From the NCBI GenBank assembly GCA_963546395.1, contig CAUUMS010000009.1, positions 1-64,000 on the forward strand: a stretch of 64,000 nt of DNA, written 5' to 3'. This DNA is from Bacteroides_D sp963546395. GTDB lineage: Bacteria > Bacteroidota > Bacteroidia > Bacteroidales > CAJPTX01. This document shows positions 37,114-46,013 of the stretch, piece after piece. The position numbers were made by a program, and so were the translations under genes. The notes beneath the pieces were generated by a model, which saw only the letters and a program-made list of their open reading frames with translations, was not told the DNA's origin and did no database searches. Numbering within the stretch: the first letter of the stretch is position 1; the number at the start of each line of letters is the position of its first letter.

Positions 37114-37267
37114 ATATTATTTCCGGAATACAATGATAACTTTTGCTAAATTGCAGATTTTCTTATCCTAACCTCTGCGAATCGGGGACGATTTCAGCCG
37201 TCTCACCCCCAGTTTACGGGTCGGTTCCATGCCTTGGCACATGCGTCGAGCGCAACCTCTACGGGGT

Positions 37268-38059
37268 TTACCGCGACTCTGTGAACTCAAAGCCATCGGC
37301 ATCACGCAGGAAGGGATACTTCTTGCGGTGCGCCTGGAGAAACTCCATGGAGCATTCGCCGATGACAGCCCCGGTGGCATTGGGATCCAACTGGTGCAAA
37401 ATGCGACCCGACGGGGCTATAATCTGCGAGCTCCCCCGGTAGCTGGCCCCCAGACCATCATTCCCCACCCGGTTGCATCCAGCCGTGTAGGCCTGATTCT
37501 CAATGGCGCGTGCCGCCAGCAGCGTACGCCAGGCATAATCGCGTGCCGCCGGGAAGCTCGCCGGGTAAAGCAGCAGGTCGTACTGGCCGAAATTGCGCGA
37601 CCACTCGGGGAACCGGATATCGTAACACACCTGGGGGCAAATGCGCCAGCCCAGGTAGGTGAAAATCTTCTGCACCCGCCCAGGGGTGAACTGCGCATCC
37701 TCCCCCGCGTAGGCAAATAGGTGACGCTTGTCATACCACTCCACCTGCCCATCGGGGTAGGCAAAGTAGAACCGGTTGAACCGCTGGTTCCCCTCGCTCA
37801 CCGCCACCGTGCCGCACACCAGCGCATTACGCTCCCGGGCATGCGTCTGCATCCACTGGACAGAACGCCCCAGATGCGACTCGAGGTGCAGGGCAAAGGC
37901 CGCGCTGAATCCCGTGGTGAACGTCTCAGGCAGCATGATGATATCCACCCCCGCCGGCAGCTGCCCGATCATGGTCTCGAAGGCCCGAAGATTCACCTCA
38001 ACATTCCCATCGATAAGGCTACGTTGTAGGAGCGCTATTGTGAGACTCTCTTGCTGCAT
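37268..38059 (-). CDS. nitrilase-superfamily amidohydrolase (omega-amidase type)
   Basis: A cytoplasmic enzyme of 263 residues. The Glu-Lys-Cys catalytic triad is visible: M-L-P-E-T-F-T-T-G-F (Glu ~45), Y-D-K-R-H-L-F (Lys ~116) and Q-V-C-Y-D-I-R-F-P-E-W (Cys ~148). The F-T-T-G-F, D-K-R-H-L-F and C-Y-D-I-R-F-P variants point to the YafV/Nit2 branch, whose members hydrolyse alpha-keto acid amides such as 2-oxoglutaramate. No linked aminotransferase is present, so the exact substrate is inferred only from the branch. It lies ~100 bp from miaB on the same strand and may be co-transcribed with it. Confidence 0.9.
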   Translation of the reverse strand: MQQESLTIALLQRSLIDGNVEVNLRAFETMIGQLPAGVDIIMLPETFTTGFSAAFALHLESHLGRSVQWMQTHARERNALVCGTVAVSEGNQRFNRFYFAYPDGQVEWYDKRHLFAYAGEDAQFTPGRVQKIFTYLGWRICPQVCYDIRFPEWSRNFGQYDLLLYPASFPAARDYAWRTLLAARAIENQAYTAGCNRVGNDGLGASYRGSSQIIAPSGRILHQLDPNATGAVIGECSMEFLQAHRKKYPFLRDADGFEFTESR

Positions 38060-38166
38060 GAATCCGAAAATTTCAATGGGCTAATACGCTGGCTACAATC
38101 CGGTAAAGCGCAGGCATCGCAACACCGTCTCCCCACGTTTGAGACAACGAGAGATGCCGGCACGCA

Positions 38167-39501
38167 CTACGGCACCACATGGCCCAGCAGTGTGGACGAT
38201 GTGCACCCCTCGATGCGCACCGTGGCGTAACGCCCCGCGTAGGTGTTTGCCTGCGGGAATACCACCATCTTATTCTGCTCCGTGCGCCCGCACAGGTCTT
38301 GCGATGATTTGCGAGACTCCCCTTCCACCAGTACCTCAAACTCGTGCCCCACATCCCGCTGATTGGAGATCAGCGAGTGGTGCCCCTGAAGCTCAATGAT
38401 GGCCTCGAGGCGCTCAGTCTTCAGCTCATCCGGCACATCGTCCTGCAAGCGACGCGCAGCGTACGTACCCGGCCGCTCGGAATACTTGAACATGTAGGCA
38501 AAATCGAACTGCACCTCCTCCATGAGGGAGTAGGTGAGCTTGAAGTCATCCTCTGTCTCGGCGCAGAATCCCACGATGATATCCGTCGTGATGGCCGCAT
38601 TCGGCAGGATGCGTCGAATACGCTCGATCTGGCGCAAGTAGTGGGCCCGGGTGTAACGCCGATGCATGCGCTCCAGCACAACATCGGAGCCCGACTGCAC
38701 TGGCAGGTGAATGTGCGGGCAAATATTCTCGTACATGGCCATCGTGTAGAGCACCTCATCCGTCATATCCTGCGGGTGCGAGGTGGCAAAACGAACACGC
38801 ATGGCCGGCACAGCCTTAGCCACCATCTCGAGGAGCTCGGCAAATGAGGTAGTCGTCCCCGTGGGGCTCTGCCAGCGGTAGCTGTCCACGGTCTGCCCCA
38901 GGAGGGTCAGCTCACGGTAGCCGGCGCGTTGCAGCTCCTCTACCTCAGACAGCACAGAGGCCACATCACGACTCCGCTCCTTCCCTCGCGTGAAGGGCAC
39001 CACGCAGTAGGTGCATGCCTTATTGCACCCCCGCATGATGGAGACGAAGGCCGAGATGCCGTTAGAGGCGTAGCGCAGCGGATCCACATCGGCGTAGGTC
39101 TCAAACCGTGAGTACGCCGTGGCGATAGCCTTCTGGCCCGAGGCAGCCTCATCGATAAGACGTGGGAGCTCACGGTAGCAATCCGGGCTCACCACAATGT
39201 CAACCCCCGTGGCCGGCTCGAGCAGCTGACTCCGTAGTCTAGCCGCCATGCACCCGAGCACCCCAATGAGCAAACCCGGACGCAGCGTGCGCCGCATGTG
39301 CCGAAAGTGCGCCAGGCGACCCAGAATGCGCACCTCGGCGTTGTCGCGGATAGCGCAGGTGTTTATCAGGAGCACATCAGCCTCCTCGGGTGTCCCGCAA
39401 AGGGAGAACCCGGCCCCCACTAGCAGCGATGCAACGACCTCGCTATCATTGACGTTCATCTGACAGCCGTAGGTCTCAATAAAGAAAGTCCTCTGCGCCA
39501 T
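38167..39501 (-). CDS. miaB: tRNA-2-methylthio-N6-dimethylallyladenosine synthase
   Basis: A radical-SAM methylthiotransferase that converts i6A37 to ms2i6A37 in tRNAs reading UNN codons. 444 residues. The N-terminal UPF0004 domain starts E-T-Y-G-C-Q-M-N with the first cluster Cys at 13; two further cluster cysteines lie near 49 and 83 (NTCAIRDNA; GVLGCMA). The radical-SAM core has C-N-K-A-C-T-Y-C near 158-165, and a TRAM domain ends the protein. This set of motifs separates it from MtaB and RimO. Two TAnnTTTG elements lie upstream (39520-39527 and 39567-39574). Confidence 0.96.
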   Translation of the reverse strand: MAQRTFFIETYGCQMNVNDSEVVASLLVGAGFSLCGTPEEADVLLINTCAIRDNAEVRILGRLAHFRHMRRTLRPGLLIGVLGCMAARLRSQLLEPATGVDIVVSPDCYRELPRLIDEAASGQKAIATAYSRFETYADVDPLRYASNGISAFVSIMRGCNKACTYCVVPFTRGKERSRDVASVLSEVEELQRAGYRELTLLGQTVDSYRWQSPTGTTTSFAELLEMVAKAVPAMRVRFATSHPQDMTDEVLYTMAMYENICPHIHLPVQSGSDVVLERMHRRYTRAHYLRQIERIRRILPNAAITTDIIVGFCAETEDDFKLTYSLMEEVQFDFAYMFKYSERPGTYAARRLQDDVPDELKTERLEAIIELQGHHSLISNQRDVGHEFEVLVEGESRKSSQDLCGRTEQNKMVVFPQANTYAGRYATVRIEGCTSSTLLGHVVP

Positions 39502-39519
39502 GCGATGAATTTAAGCGTG

Positions 39520-39527
39520 CAAAGATA
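39520..39527 (-). promoter_or_regulatory. -7 promoter element of miaB
   Basis: TATCTTTG on the minus strand, 18 bp before the ATG. A second TACCTTTG on the same strand lies at 39567-39574. Neither has a TTG at 19-20 bp. Confidence 0.4.
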
Positions 39528-39651
39528 CCCTTGCGCAACCCCTTTCTCCAGCCCGTTGCATTGGGGCAAAGGTAGGAAAAGCGGCCAAACCACCGGCCAA
39601 CGGCCCCCCGAGTGGTGGGAATGGCCCTCGTGGTAAGCCCGGAATATGCCG

Positions 39652-39659
39652 TACATTTG
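39652..39659 (+). promoter_or_regulatory. -7 promoter element of the PfkB kinase gene
   Basis: TACATTTG, 131 bp before the ATG at 39791. No clear -33 element. Confidence 0.35.
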
Positions 39660-39790
39660 CAGCGTGCAGGGTGTGGTTCTCCTGGCAGGTGGACGCAACC
39701 GCAACCCGCAAGTCACCCGAGCTCTCCGCGTGGTAGCCGCCCTGGCGACATGGCGAAGAGCATCGGGCAACACCTAATGAGCCGACGAGG

Positions 39791-40771
39791 ATGGCGCGAG
39801 TACTAGGGATGGGGTACGCCCTGATGGAGCGAACCGTGCGCATGGAGGCTGGCCAGCGACTGGAGTCGGTGGCTGTGCAGGATGGTGCCGACCTACCCAT
39901 TGGGCTCGAGGCCCTTGAGCAGTTCCTGGAGCTCACGGCCTCCAACGCCACCGTCGAGGGTGCTGGTGGGAGCGTGGCCAATACGCTGCGTGCCCTGGCC
40001 GCCCTGGGGCTCAGCGTGGGCCTCATCGGCAAGGTGGGGCAAGATGCGCTGGGAGAGGCCGTCTACAATTCGCTCCGCCAGGCTGGCGTGTCACCCATAC
40101 TCTACGGCAGCCCGGCCCGCACGGGGCACCGCTTCAACCTGTTGCTAGAGGAGGGCGGTCGTGCGCGCATCACCTTCCTCGGGGCTTCGGCCACGCTCAA
40201 CAGCGGCGACCTGAATCCGAGGGACTTTGCGGGCTTCGACATCTTTCATCTGGAGGGATCCTCCGTGGCCAATCACGCCCTCTTCTCGCGCGCCCTGGCC
40301 ATAGCCCGCGATGCTCAGGCCCTCATATCGATGGATCTCGGCATCCTTCGCATCATCGACGCCCACCGCGAATTCCTACACTGCGAGCTACCAGGCCGGG
40401 TGGACATCCTCTTCGCCGATGAGGAGAAGGCTCGAGCCTTCACAGGTCATGACGGACCCGAGGCCCTAGAAGCCCTGTCGCAAGTGTGCCCCACAGTGGT
40501 CATAAAGCGTGGCGCATGCGGCGCCATCGGCAAATCGCACGGGCAGTACGCCACCCAGGAGTCAGCCCCCGCAGCATGCGAGGACAGCTCGGGGGCCAGC
40601 GACCTATTCAACGCCGGGTTCCTATACGGGGTAGCCCACCAGTGGCCTCTCGAGGCCTCACTACGGCTCGGGCACATGCTGGCAGGAATGACCCGCGCCA
40701 CCTTCGGGCCCCACCTCGGCACCGATCAATGGGCTGCCGTCCGGGCCACCATCTCGCAAATGGAGCTGTAG
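39791..40771 (+). CDS. PfkB family sugar/nucleoside kinase
   Basis: A cytoplasmic kinase of 326 residues in the ribokinase/adenosine-kinase fold. The Gly-rich substrate motif G-G-S-V-A-N-T-L-R-A-L-A lies near residue 57 and V-G-L-I-G-K-V-G-Q-D near 75. The C-terminal catalytic motif is D-S-S-G-A-S-D-L-F-N-A-G-F-L-Y-G near 258: the usual D-T-x-G-A-G-D has Ser for the second Gly, but the catalytic Asp remains. Bacteroidota members like this are often annotated as adenosine kinase; the substrate is not certain. Its end overlaps the convergent aspartokinase gene by 46 bp. Confidence 0.9.
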   Translation: MARVLGMGYALMERTVRMEAGQRLESVAVQDGADLPIGLEALEQFLELTASNATVEGAGGSVANTLRALAALGLSVGLIGKVGQDALGEAVYNSLRQAGVSPILYGSPARTGHRFNLLLEEGGRARITFLGASATLNSGDLNPRDFAGFDIFHLEGSSVANHALFSRALAIARDAQALISMDLGILRIIDAHREFLHCELPGRVDILFADEEKARAFTGHDGPEALEALSQVCPTVVIKRGACGAIGKSHGQYATQESAPAACEDSSGASDLFNAGFLYGVAHQWPLEASLRLGHMLAGMTRATFGPHLGTDQWAAVRATISQMEL

Positions 40772-42048
40772 TAACGCTCCTGCCAGTCGCTGCGTCGCAT
40801 CAGGTAATGCGCCGTCGTGCGTGTCAGCTGGCAGAGGATGAGCCCCTGCCGCGCGGCGAACACCCGATCCAGGTCGGGGGTGTAGTGACGCACAGCCAGA
40901 AGGACGAGATCGGTGTTGAACGTCACCCTAAAGGCGGGTTGTAGGGCCTGCACCAGCTCAGGGAGACGCTGCGCATCATCATCCACGCAGAGCGACAGGC
41001 TCAGGGCCGATGTCTGTATGAGATGCGGCCGCACATGATGGGCCTGTAGGATGCGGAACACCTCCCCCAGCGCATCTTGCAGGGCGAATGAGAAGTCGTG
41101 CGGCGTGATGGAGAGCAGCACCTGCGCCTCTCGCAGCGCGAAGAGCGTGACGGGTGACACATCAGCTGCGCAGCGAGCCACCTGCGTGCCAGAATCGCTC
41201 GGGTCGCCAAACGGGCGAATGAAGAGCGGTATCGATGCATTCTCCAGCGGCTTTATCGCCTTGGGGTGCACAATTTTAGCCCCGGAGTACGCCATCTCAA
41301 TCGCCTCGCGGTAATCGAGCCTCCCAATACGCTGTGCCGCGGGAAACAGCTTGGGATCGGCCGTCAGGAAGCCCGGCACATCCTTCCAGATCGTCACGGA
41401 GTCGGCCCCCAGAAAGGCCCCCAGCAGCGCGGCCGTGTAGTCGGATCCCTCGCGCCCCAGCGTGGTAGTGGAGCCATCGGGGCCCGAGGCTATGAACCCC
41501 TGCGTGATGTACAGCGGCGTGCCCGACTGGCTAAACGCCTGGCGAACCAGCGGCTCCGACAACGGCAACTGCACCGTGGCGGCCCGATGCACCGAGTCGC
41601 TACGCAGCACAGCGCGCACATCGACCCACTGCGCCGCCTCGCCGCAAAGACCCAGGTAGCGGGCCAAAAGGAGCGAGGAGAGCATCTCACCGTACGGTAT
41701 CACGGTGTCGTACAGCACGTCGTAATCATGCCCTGGCAGGTGATGCACCAGCGTTTCCAGATCGCCCAGCAGGCGACGAATGGCCATAAGCCCATCGGAG
41801 GCCTCACCTAGGAGCGTCTCCGCGAGGCGGATATGGGGCTCGGCGATAGCATTGAAGGCCTCATCCAGGTGTGGCACGTCGTGCAACGCCACGTGGAGCA
41901 GGTGCTCGAGCGCATTCGTCGTCTTCCCCAGCGCGCTCACCACCACCACCATCGGATTACCCGCGGGACGGGCTGCAATAATGCGCATCACGGCCTGTAT
42001 GGCCTCGGGGGTGGCAAGCGAGGCTCCCCCAAACTTGTACACTAGCAT
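40726..42048 (-). CDS. aspartate kinase (monofunctional)
   Basis: Phosphorylates aspartate, the first step toward lysine, threonine and methionine. 440 residues from the ATG at 42048. It begins V-Y-K-F-G-G-A-S-L, the nucleotide-binding start of the family. Other kinase landmarks are GSDYTAALLGAFLGAD near 225, T-I-W-K-D-V-P-G-F-L-T-A-D-P-K near 245 and Y-S-G-A-K-I-V-H-P-K-A near 280. The C-terminal ~140 residues form the ACT regulatory part. No homoserine dehydrogenase domain follows, so it is of LysC type. It begins 11 bp after the umuC stop, so the two probably share a transcript. It overlaps the PfkB gene tail to tail. Confidence 0.92.
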   Translation of the reverse strand: MLVYKFGGASLATPEAIQAVMRIIAARPAGNPMVVVVSALGKTTNALEHLLHVALHDVPHLDEAFNAIAEPHIRLAETLLGEASDGLMAIRRLLGDLETLVHHLPGHDYDVLYDTVIPYGEMLSSLLLARYLGLCGEAAQWVDVRAVLRSDSVHRAATVQLPLSEPLVRQAFSQSGTPLYITQGFIASGPDGSTTTLGREGSDYTAALLGAFLGADSVTIWKDVPGFLTADPKLFPAAQRIGRLDYREAIEMAYSGAKIVHPKAIKPLENASIPLFIRPFGDPSDSGTQVARCAADVSPVTLFALREAQVLLSITPHDFSFALQDALGEVFRILQAHHVRPHLIQTSALSLSLCVDDDAQRLPELVQALQPAFRVTFNTDLVLLAVRHYTPDLDRVFAARQGLILCQLTRTTAHYLMRRSDWQERYYSSICEMVARTAAH

Positions 42049-42059
42049 GCGGACGTGTA

Positions 42060-43382
42060 TCAAAGGTTACGAGTTGCAGCCGGGTTAGACGTGCCAGGCC
42101 CCGGTTGCCCTGCGATGTAGAATGCGGCATCTGCCTGAACGCGCATCAGCTCGGCGAATGAGGTGGTGTAGGCCTGCGAGACGTGGTCGCGGCGACACAG
42201 CTGATCCATAGAGCACGCCATCTGGGTTGCGAGGCGCACCGTGCCTGCGCCAAAGCGTCCATTGAGCGTATCGAGAGCCTTAAGCAGGCCAGCCCGCTGT
42301 GCCCGATCCACCGGGTCGAACAGGTTGGACACCCCGCCTGCATTGGGTACGCAGTGCGTAAGCTGAAGGCCTATCCGCTTGTAGGGCACACCCTTTCGGG
42401 CCACCCGTTCTAGCAGATCGAGCGCCATGGGGTTGAGCTCCAGGGGATCGTCGCTGGGGGGATCTAACGCCACGGACTGTATCTCCTCGTGGCGGGCGAT
42501 GTCCTCACGAAAACGATTGGTGGCCACGAAGACGGCGAGTCGACCCGCCAGCAAGCCCTCACGGCGGAGCTTACGGCAGCAGGTGTCTAAGAAGGTGGAC
42601 AGGCAGCCCCGTAGAGTGCCCATGTCATCGGTATCTGTCCTGAGGGAGCGTGAGGCCGACACCGACTGTCGCAGCCCAGCATCGGCGAATGGCCCCATGG
42701 GTCTACCACGCAGCTCGGCATGGACTTGAGCCCCCGCCGTGGACATGAGGCGTCGCACCCAGGCCTCGGGCTGATCGATGAAATCGGCCGCCGTGGCAAT
42801 GCCATTGACCATGAGCTTATCCAGGCTCCTACGGCCAATCCCCCACACCTCGGCAATGGGCAGCGTGCGCAGCACCTCCATACGCTCCTGCTCATCGGTG
42901 AGCAGATAGACCCCCTGGCAGGTGGGCTCCCCCTTCGCGCAGTGCGCCGCCACCTTGGCTAACGTCTTCGTGGGCGCAATCCCTATGGAGACCGGAATGC
43001 CCGTGCAGCGGCGTATCCGTAGCCGAAGCTCGGTGGCAAACTCGCGCAGGGGCATCGCATCGTCGAGGTGGAGAAAACACTCATCTATCGAGTAGACGGC
43101 CTGCGGCATCCCCTCGCGGGCAATGAGGCTCATGATCCGGCTGGACATGTCCCTATAGAGGGCCCCGTTGGACGAGAGGGCTACAAGTCCGGTTCGAATC
43201 TGCGACGAGAGCCTGAAGTAAGGGCACCCCATCGGCACCCCGAGCCGCTTGGCCTCCTGGCTGCGGGCCACCACGCACCCGTCATTGTTGGAGAGCACCA
43301 CCACCGGCTTCCCCTCCAGCGTGGGGTTGAACACCCGCTCGCAGCTGACGAAAAAGTTGTTGCAATCGATGAGCGCAATCAT
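42060..43382 (-). CDS. umuC: Y-family DNA polymerase, UmuC-like
   Basis: Translesion polymerase of 440 residues, probably the catalytic subunit of a DNA polymerase V. Catalytic carboxylates are visible in A-L-I-D-C-N-N-F-F (Asp ~6) and Y-S-I-D-E-C-F-L-H-L (Asp/Glu ~101-102). The substrate loop P-V-V-V-L-S-N-N-D-G-C-V-V-A-R-S and the helix-hairpin-helix V-W-G-I-G-R-R-S-L-D-K-L follow, with a UmuC C-terminal domain after that. UmuD is not present upstream or downstream, although it normally sits beside umuC. A TACCTTTG element lies at 43416-43423. I see no obvious LexA-type operator. Confidence 0.93.
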   Translation of the reverse strand: MIALIDCNNFFVSCERVFNPTLEGKPVVVLSNNDGCVVARSQEAKRLGVPMGCPYFRLSSQIRTGLVALSSNGALYRDMSSRIMSLIAREGMPQAVYSIDECFLHLDDAMPLREFATELRLRIRRCTGIPVSIGIAPTKTLAKVAAHCAKGEPTCQGVYLLTDEQERMEVLRTLPIAEVWGIGRRSLDKLMVNGIATAADFIDQPEAWVRRLMSTAGAQVHAELRGRPMGPFADAGLRQSVSASRSLRTDTDDMGTLRGCLSTFLDTCCRKLRREGLLAGRLAVFVATNRFREDIARHEEIQSVALDPPSDDPLELNPMALDLLERVARKGVPYKRIGLQLTHCVPNAGGVSNLFDPVDRAQRAGLLKALDTLNGRFGAGTVRLATQMACSMDQLCRRDHVSQAYTTSFAELMRVQADAAFYIAGQPGPGTSNPAATRNL

Positions 43383-43415
43383 GGGTCATCCGCCTGCGCA
43401 AGCTGGCGGCCAGCT

Positions 43416-43423
43416 CAAAGGTA
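43416..43423 (-). promoter_or_regulatory. -7 promoter element of umuC/aspartokinase
   Basis: TACCTTTG on the minus strand, 33 bp before the umuC ATG. No TTG at the right spacing. Confidence 0.45.
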
Positions 43424-43541
43424 CACCGTTTTGAGGTGAAAATGGGCCCCGTGGCTGCATGGGCCGTGACGCAGCGCGAGGCCCCAGGTCCTCCGCGGGA
43501 CGATCCGGGCCATCTCCAAGCCGCCAACCATGTAGCAGAAA

Positions 43542-43585
43542 GGTACCAAAGCCGTATTTCTACTGCAAAATACGGTTTTGATACC
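43542..43585. repeat. long imperfect hairpin upstream of umuC
   Basis: Arms 43542-43559 and 43568-43585 pair at 17 of 18 positions (one G·T, one mismatch) around an 8-nt loop. The inner part, CCGTATTT/AAATACGG, resembles the hairpin at 24454-24487. The 43424-43803 stretch around it holds no credible gene. Confidence 0.7.
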
Positions 43586-43803
43586 TCGTTGGTATACCAT
43601 GGCCGCATCATTAGTAGGGTGATATGCTGCCCCCTCTCCATCCTCACATCCAGACAAATTGCCCGGGATAAGATGCAACTCGCCCTCGTGGCGGCAAGGG
43701 GTGACGGCTGGTGTGGACGGGCGGCTTTCGCCTCACGTTCTGCACCAGAATTGCGCCCCGGTTGCCTCACCCGACGGCACGGGGTGGAGATCGGCGAATT
43801 GTC

Positions 43804-43811
43804 TACCTTTG
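43804..43811 (+). promoter_or_regulatory. -7 promoter element of the glycosyltransferase operon
   Basis: TACCTTTG, 163 bp before the ATG at 43975. It lies inside the longer open frame of that gene, which argues against any start upstream of it. No -33 TTG. Confidence 0.45.
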
Positions 43812-43974
43812 TACGGTCACAGCCCGCTACATTGCATCCTGCGCCCCCTACCCCATCGGGAGCTCAGGGAGCGATGTATGTGGGATATTGTGCCAATGTA
43901 GCAGACCCATTGGCTTACCCCGAATCTGTGGAGGTGCAACCGCCCCAGCTGCGAATCAGCCTCCCCCTACCACG

Positions 43975-45987
43975 ATGAGCGCAACACGCAAGCGACAGGA
44001 CAAATCCTCATCCCCCCAAGAGTCCCCGAAGAACACCCTGCACACATGGATAGCGGCGCACTGGCGGAGCGTCATCGTCGGGGTTATGGCCCTGCACGCG
44101 GTGTTGAGCCTGCTGCTGTTCGACCCCAAAGTGAGCATCGGGGGTGACGACTCGTGGTATGTGCTCGCGGCGCAGGATCTGCTGGACGGCGTGTCCTTCC
44201 CAGCCTGGCACGGAGCCCTCTACCCCATTGTTCTCACCCCACTCGTGGCCGTCTTCGGACTGGCCATTCCGTGGTTCAAGCTACTCTCCATTGCGTTTAC
44301 GCTCGGCTCCATCTGGCTGCTGGGCGTGGCCCTGCGTCGCCATATACGCCCGCTGGCGTGGGCCCTGGGGCTGCTCCTCTACGGGGCTTGCAGCATGATG
44401 GCCTCCCTGAGCGGGACAACCTACAGCGAGCCGCTGTTTTTGCTCATCCAGGGGTGGATGATCCTGCTGGTGGTTCGCTCCTCCGAGCCGCACGCCGACG
44501 AGAGACTACGCGCGAGCATCCTGCGCGTGGTGCTGCTGGGCTTTGCCCTGTTCCTCCTCTCGCAGGTGCGCAACGTGGGCTACGGGGCCCTAATAGCCGT
44601 GCTGGCCTACCTCCTGATCATTCGGCGCGATTGGCGCCAGGCAGCTGGCACCCTGGGCGGATTCCTGCTCTTCGCCATCCCCTTCGCCATCTACCGCCGC
44701 ACCCTGTGGAGCCAGGCGGCCATGTCGTTCGAGGGCCAAATGGGGCGCATTCTGCAAGTGGATTTCTACAACGCCGGGGCGGGCCACGAGGACACCCTCG
44801 GCATGCTCGTGCGCATTGCGCAGAACGCCAATCAGTACCTCTCGTACTACCTACTGGAATTCCTGGGTCTCCACATCGAGAAGCCCACGTGGGTTGTCAC
44901 CATCCTCGTGCTGCTGCTCGCCGTGGGGCTGCTGTTCCGCAAGCCAGCACCCAACCGCTACGTGTGGTTCCTCTTCATCTACCTAGTGTCCATGCTCGGG
45001 GTGACCTTCGTGACCCAACAGGTGTCGTGGAGCCAGTACCGGCTGGTGATTGTGTATCTCCCGCTCATTCTGATGTACCTGCTCGATCGGTTCATTATGG
45101 ACGAGCACAAACCCATGGGGCGCATCGCGAGCTATGTGGCGATGGGGCTGGGGTGCATTAGCCTGATCAGCAACCTCAGCGCGACGGGTAAAGGGGTGGA
45201 TGTCGGCATGATACAGGCCAACCTGCGCGGGGATAAGTTCAAGGGGCTGACACCCGACTGGGAGAGCTACCTGCGCATGAGCGAATGGGTGGGGAAGCAC
45301 ATTCCGGACAGCGTCGTAGTGGCGTGCCGCAAGCCCAACAACGCGCGGATCTACGGGGAGCGGCGATTCTTTGGGATATTCAAGATCCCCTCATGGAATG
45401 CCGATACGGTGCAGATGTACCTGGACTCGAATCGGGTGGAGTACATCATGGCTGGTCGGTTGCGGCGCACAGTGAGCCAACGGACAGACGATTTCATTAA
45501 CACCATCCACCTGATGCTCGCCACCGTGCTGGCCGAGCGGCCCGACTACCTGGAGCTGGTGTACAGCGAGGGGAGCAGCGAGGGTGCCCTACTCTTCCGC
45601 ATCCATCGCAACGGTGACCGGGGCTCGAATGCCGATTACCGCATGCGGCTAGAATCGGGCCTACTCATCTACTCGGGCAACGTGGAGGCCCTACACCAGC
45701 TGGCGCGCCTAAGCCTGGATGAGCATCGGGCTGACGAGGCCCTAAGCTACACCAATCAGGCCATAGAGCTCTACACGGCTGATGGGCAAGAGGTGCCCTA
45801 TCCGCTGATTGAGACGCGGGGTATGGCCTACTACGCGCAGGGCGACACGCAGAGCGCAATACGCGTGTTCGAGCGGCTCACAGCCATGCACCCCGATGTG
45901 AACGACCTGTGGTATAACCTGGGCGTGTGCTATGCCAAGGCGGGTGACCCGCGCGCCAAGGCGTGCTTTGCGAGGGCCAACAGGTAG
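43975..45987 (+). CDS. membrane glycosyltransferase-like protein with C-terminal TPR
   Basis: 670 residues from the ATG at 43975; upstream in-frame sequence is not protein-like. A hydrophilic N-terminus of ~25 residues is followed by about ten membrane segments (~35-415), with the D-D-S-W-Y loop after the first. This resembles the acidic first loop of GT-C/GT39 (ArnT/PMT-type) lipid-linked sugar transferases. A soluble part (~430-560) and two or three TPR units end it (EALHQLARLSLDEHRADEALSY; YYAQGDTQSAIRVFERL; WYNLGVCYAKAGDPRAKACF). The donor is probably a polyprenyl-phosphate sugar, which the GT2 enzyme just downstream could supply. This is inference from gene order. Confidence 0.75.
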   Translation: MSATRKRQDKSSSPQESPKNTLHTWIAAHWRSVIVGVMALHAVLSLLLFDPKVSIGGDDSWYVLAAQDLLDGVSFPAWHGALYPIVLTPLVAVFGLAIPWFKLLSIAFTLGSIWLLGVALRRHIRPLAWALGLLLYGACSMMASLSGTTYSEPLFLLIQGWMILLVVRSSEPHADERLRASILRVVLLGFALFLLSQVRNVGYGALIAVLAYLLIIRRDWRQAAGTLGGFLLFAIPFAIYRRTLWSQAAMSFEGQMGRILQVDFYNAGAGHEDTLGMLVRIAQNANQYLSYYLLEFLGLHIEKPTWVVTILVLLLAVGLLFRKPAPNRYVWFLFIYLVSMLGVTFVTQQVSWSQYRLVIVYLPLILMYLLDRFIMDEHKPMGRIASYVAMGLGCISLISNLSATGKGVDVGMIQANLRGDKFKGLTPDWESYLRMSEWVGKHIPDSVVVACRKPNNARIYGERRFFGIFKIPSWNADTVQMYLDSNRVEYIMAGRLRRTVSQRTDDFINTIHLMLATVLAERPDYLELVYSEGSSEGALLFRIHRNGDRGSNADYRMRLESGLLIYSGNVEALHQLARLSLDEHRADEALSYTNQAIELYTADGQEVPYPLIETRGMAYYAQGDTQSAIRVFERLTAMHPDVNDLWYNLGVCYAKAGDPRAKACFARANR

Positions 45988-46013
45988 AGCGCGACGGAAA
46001 GGAACAGGAGCTT

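Noticed and set aside
44154..45161. 335-codon plus-strand open frame overlapping the membrane glycosyltransferase gene
   Set aside because: It is in another frame of a gene with clear membrane helices; the product is Arg/Pro/His-rich low-quality sequence.
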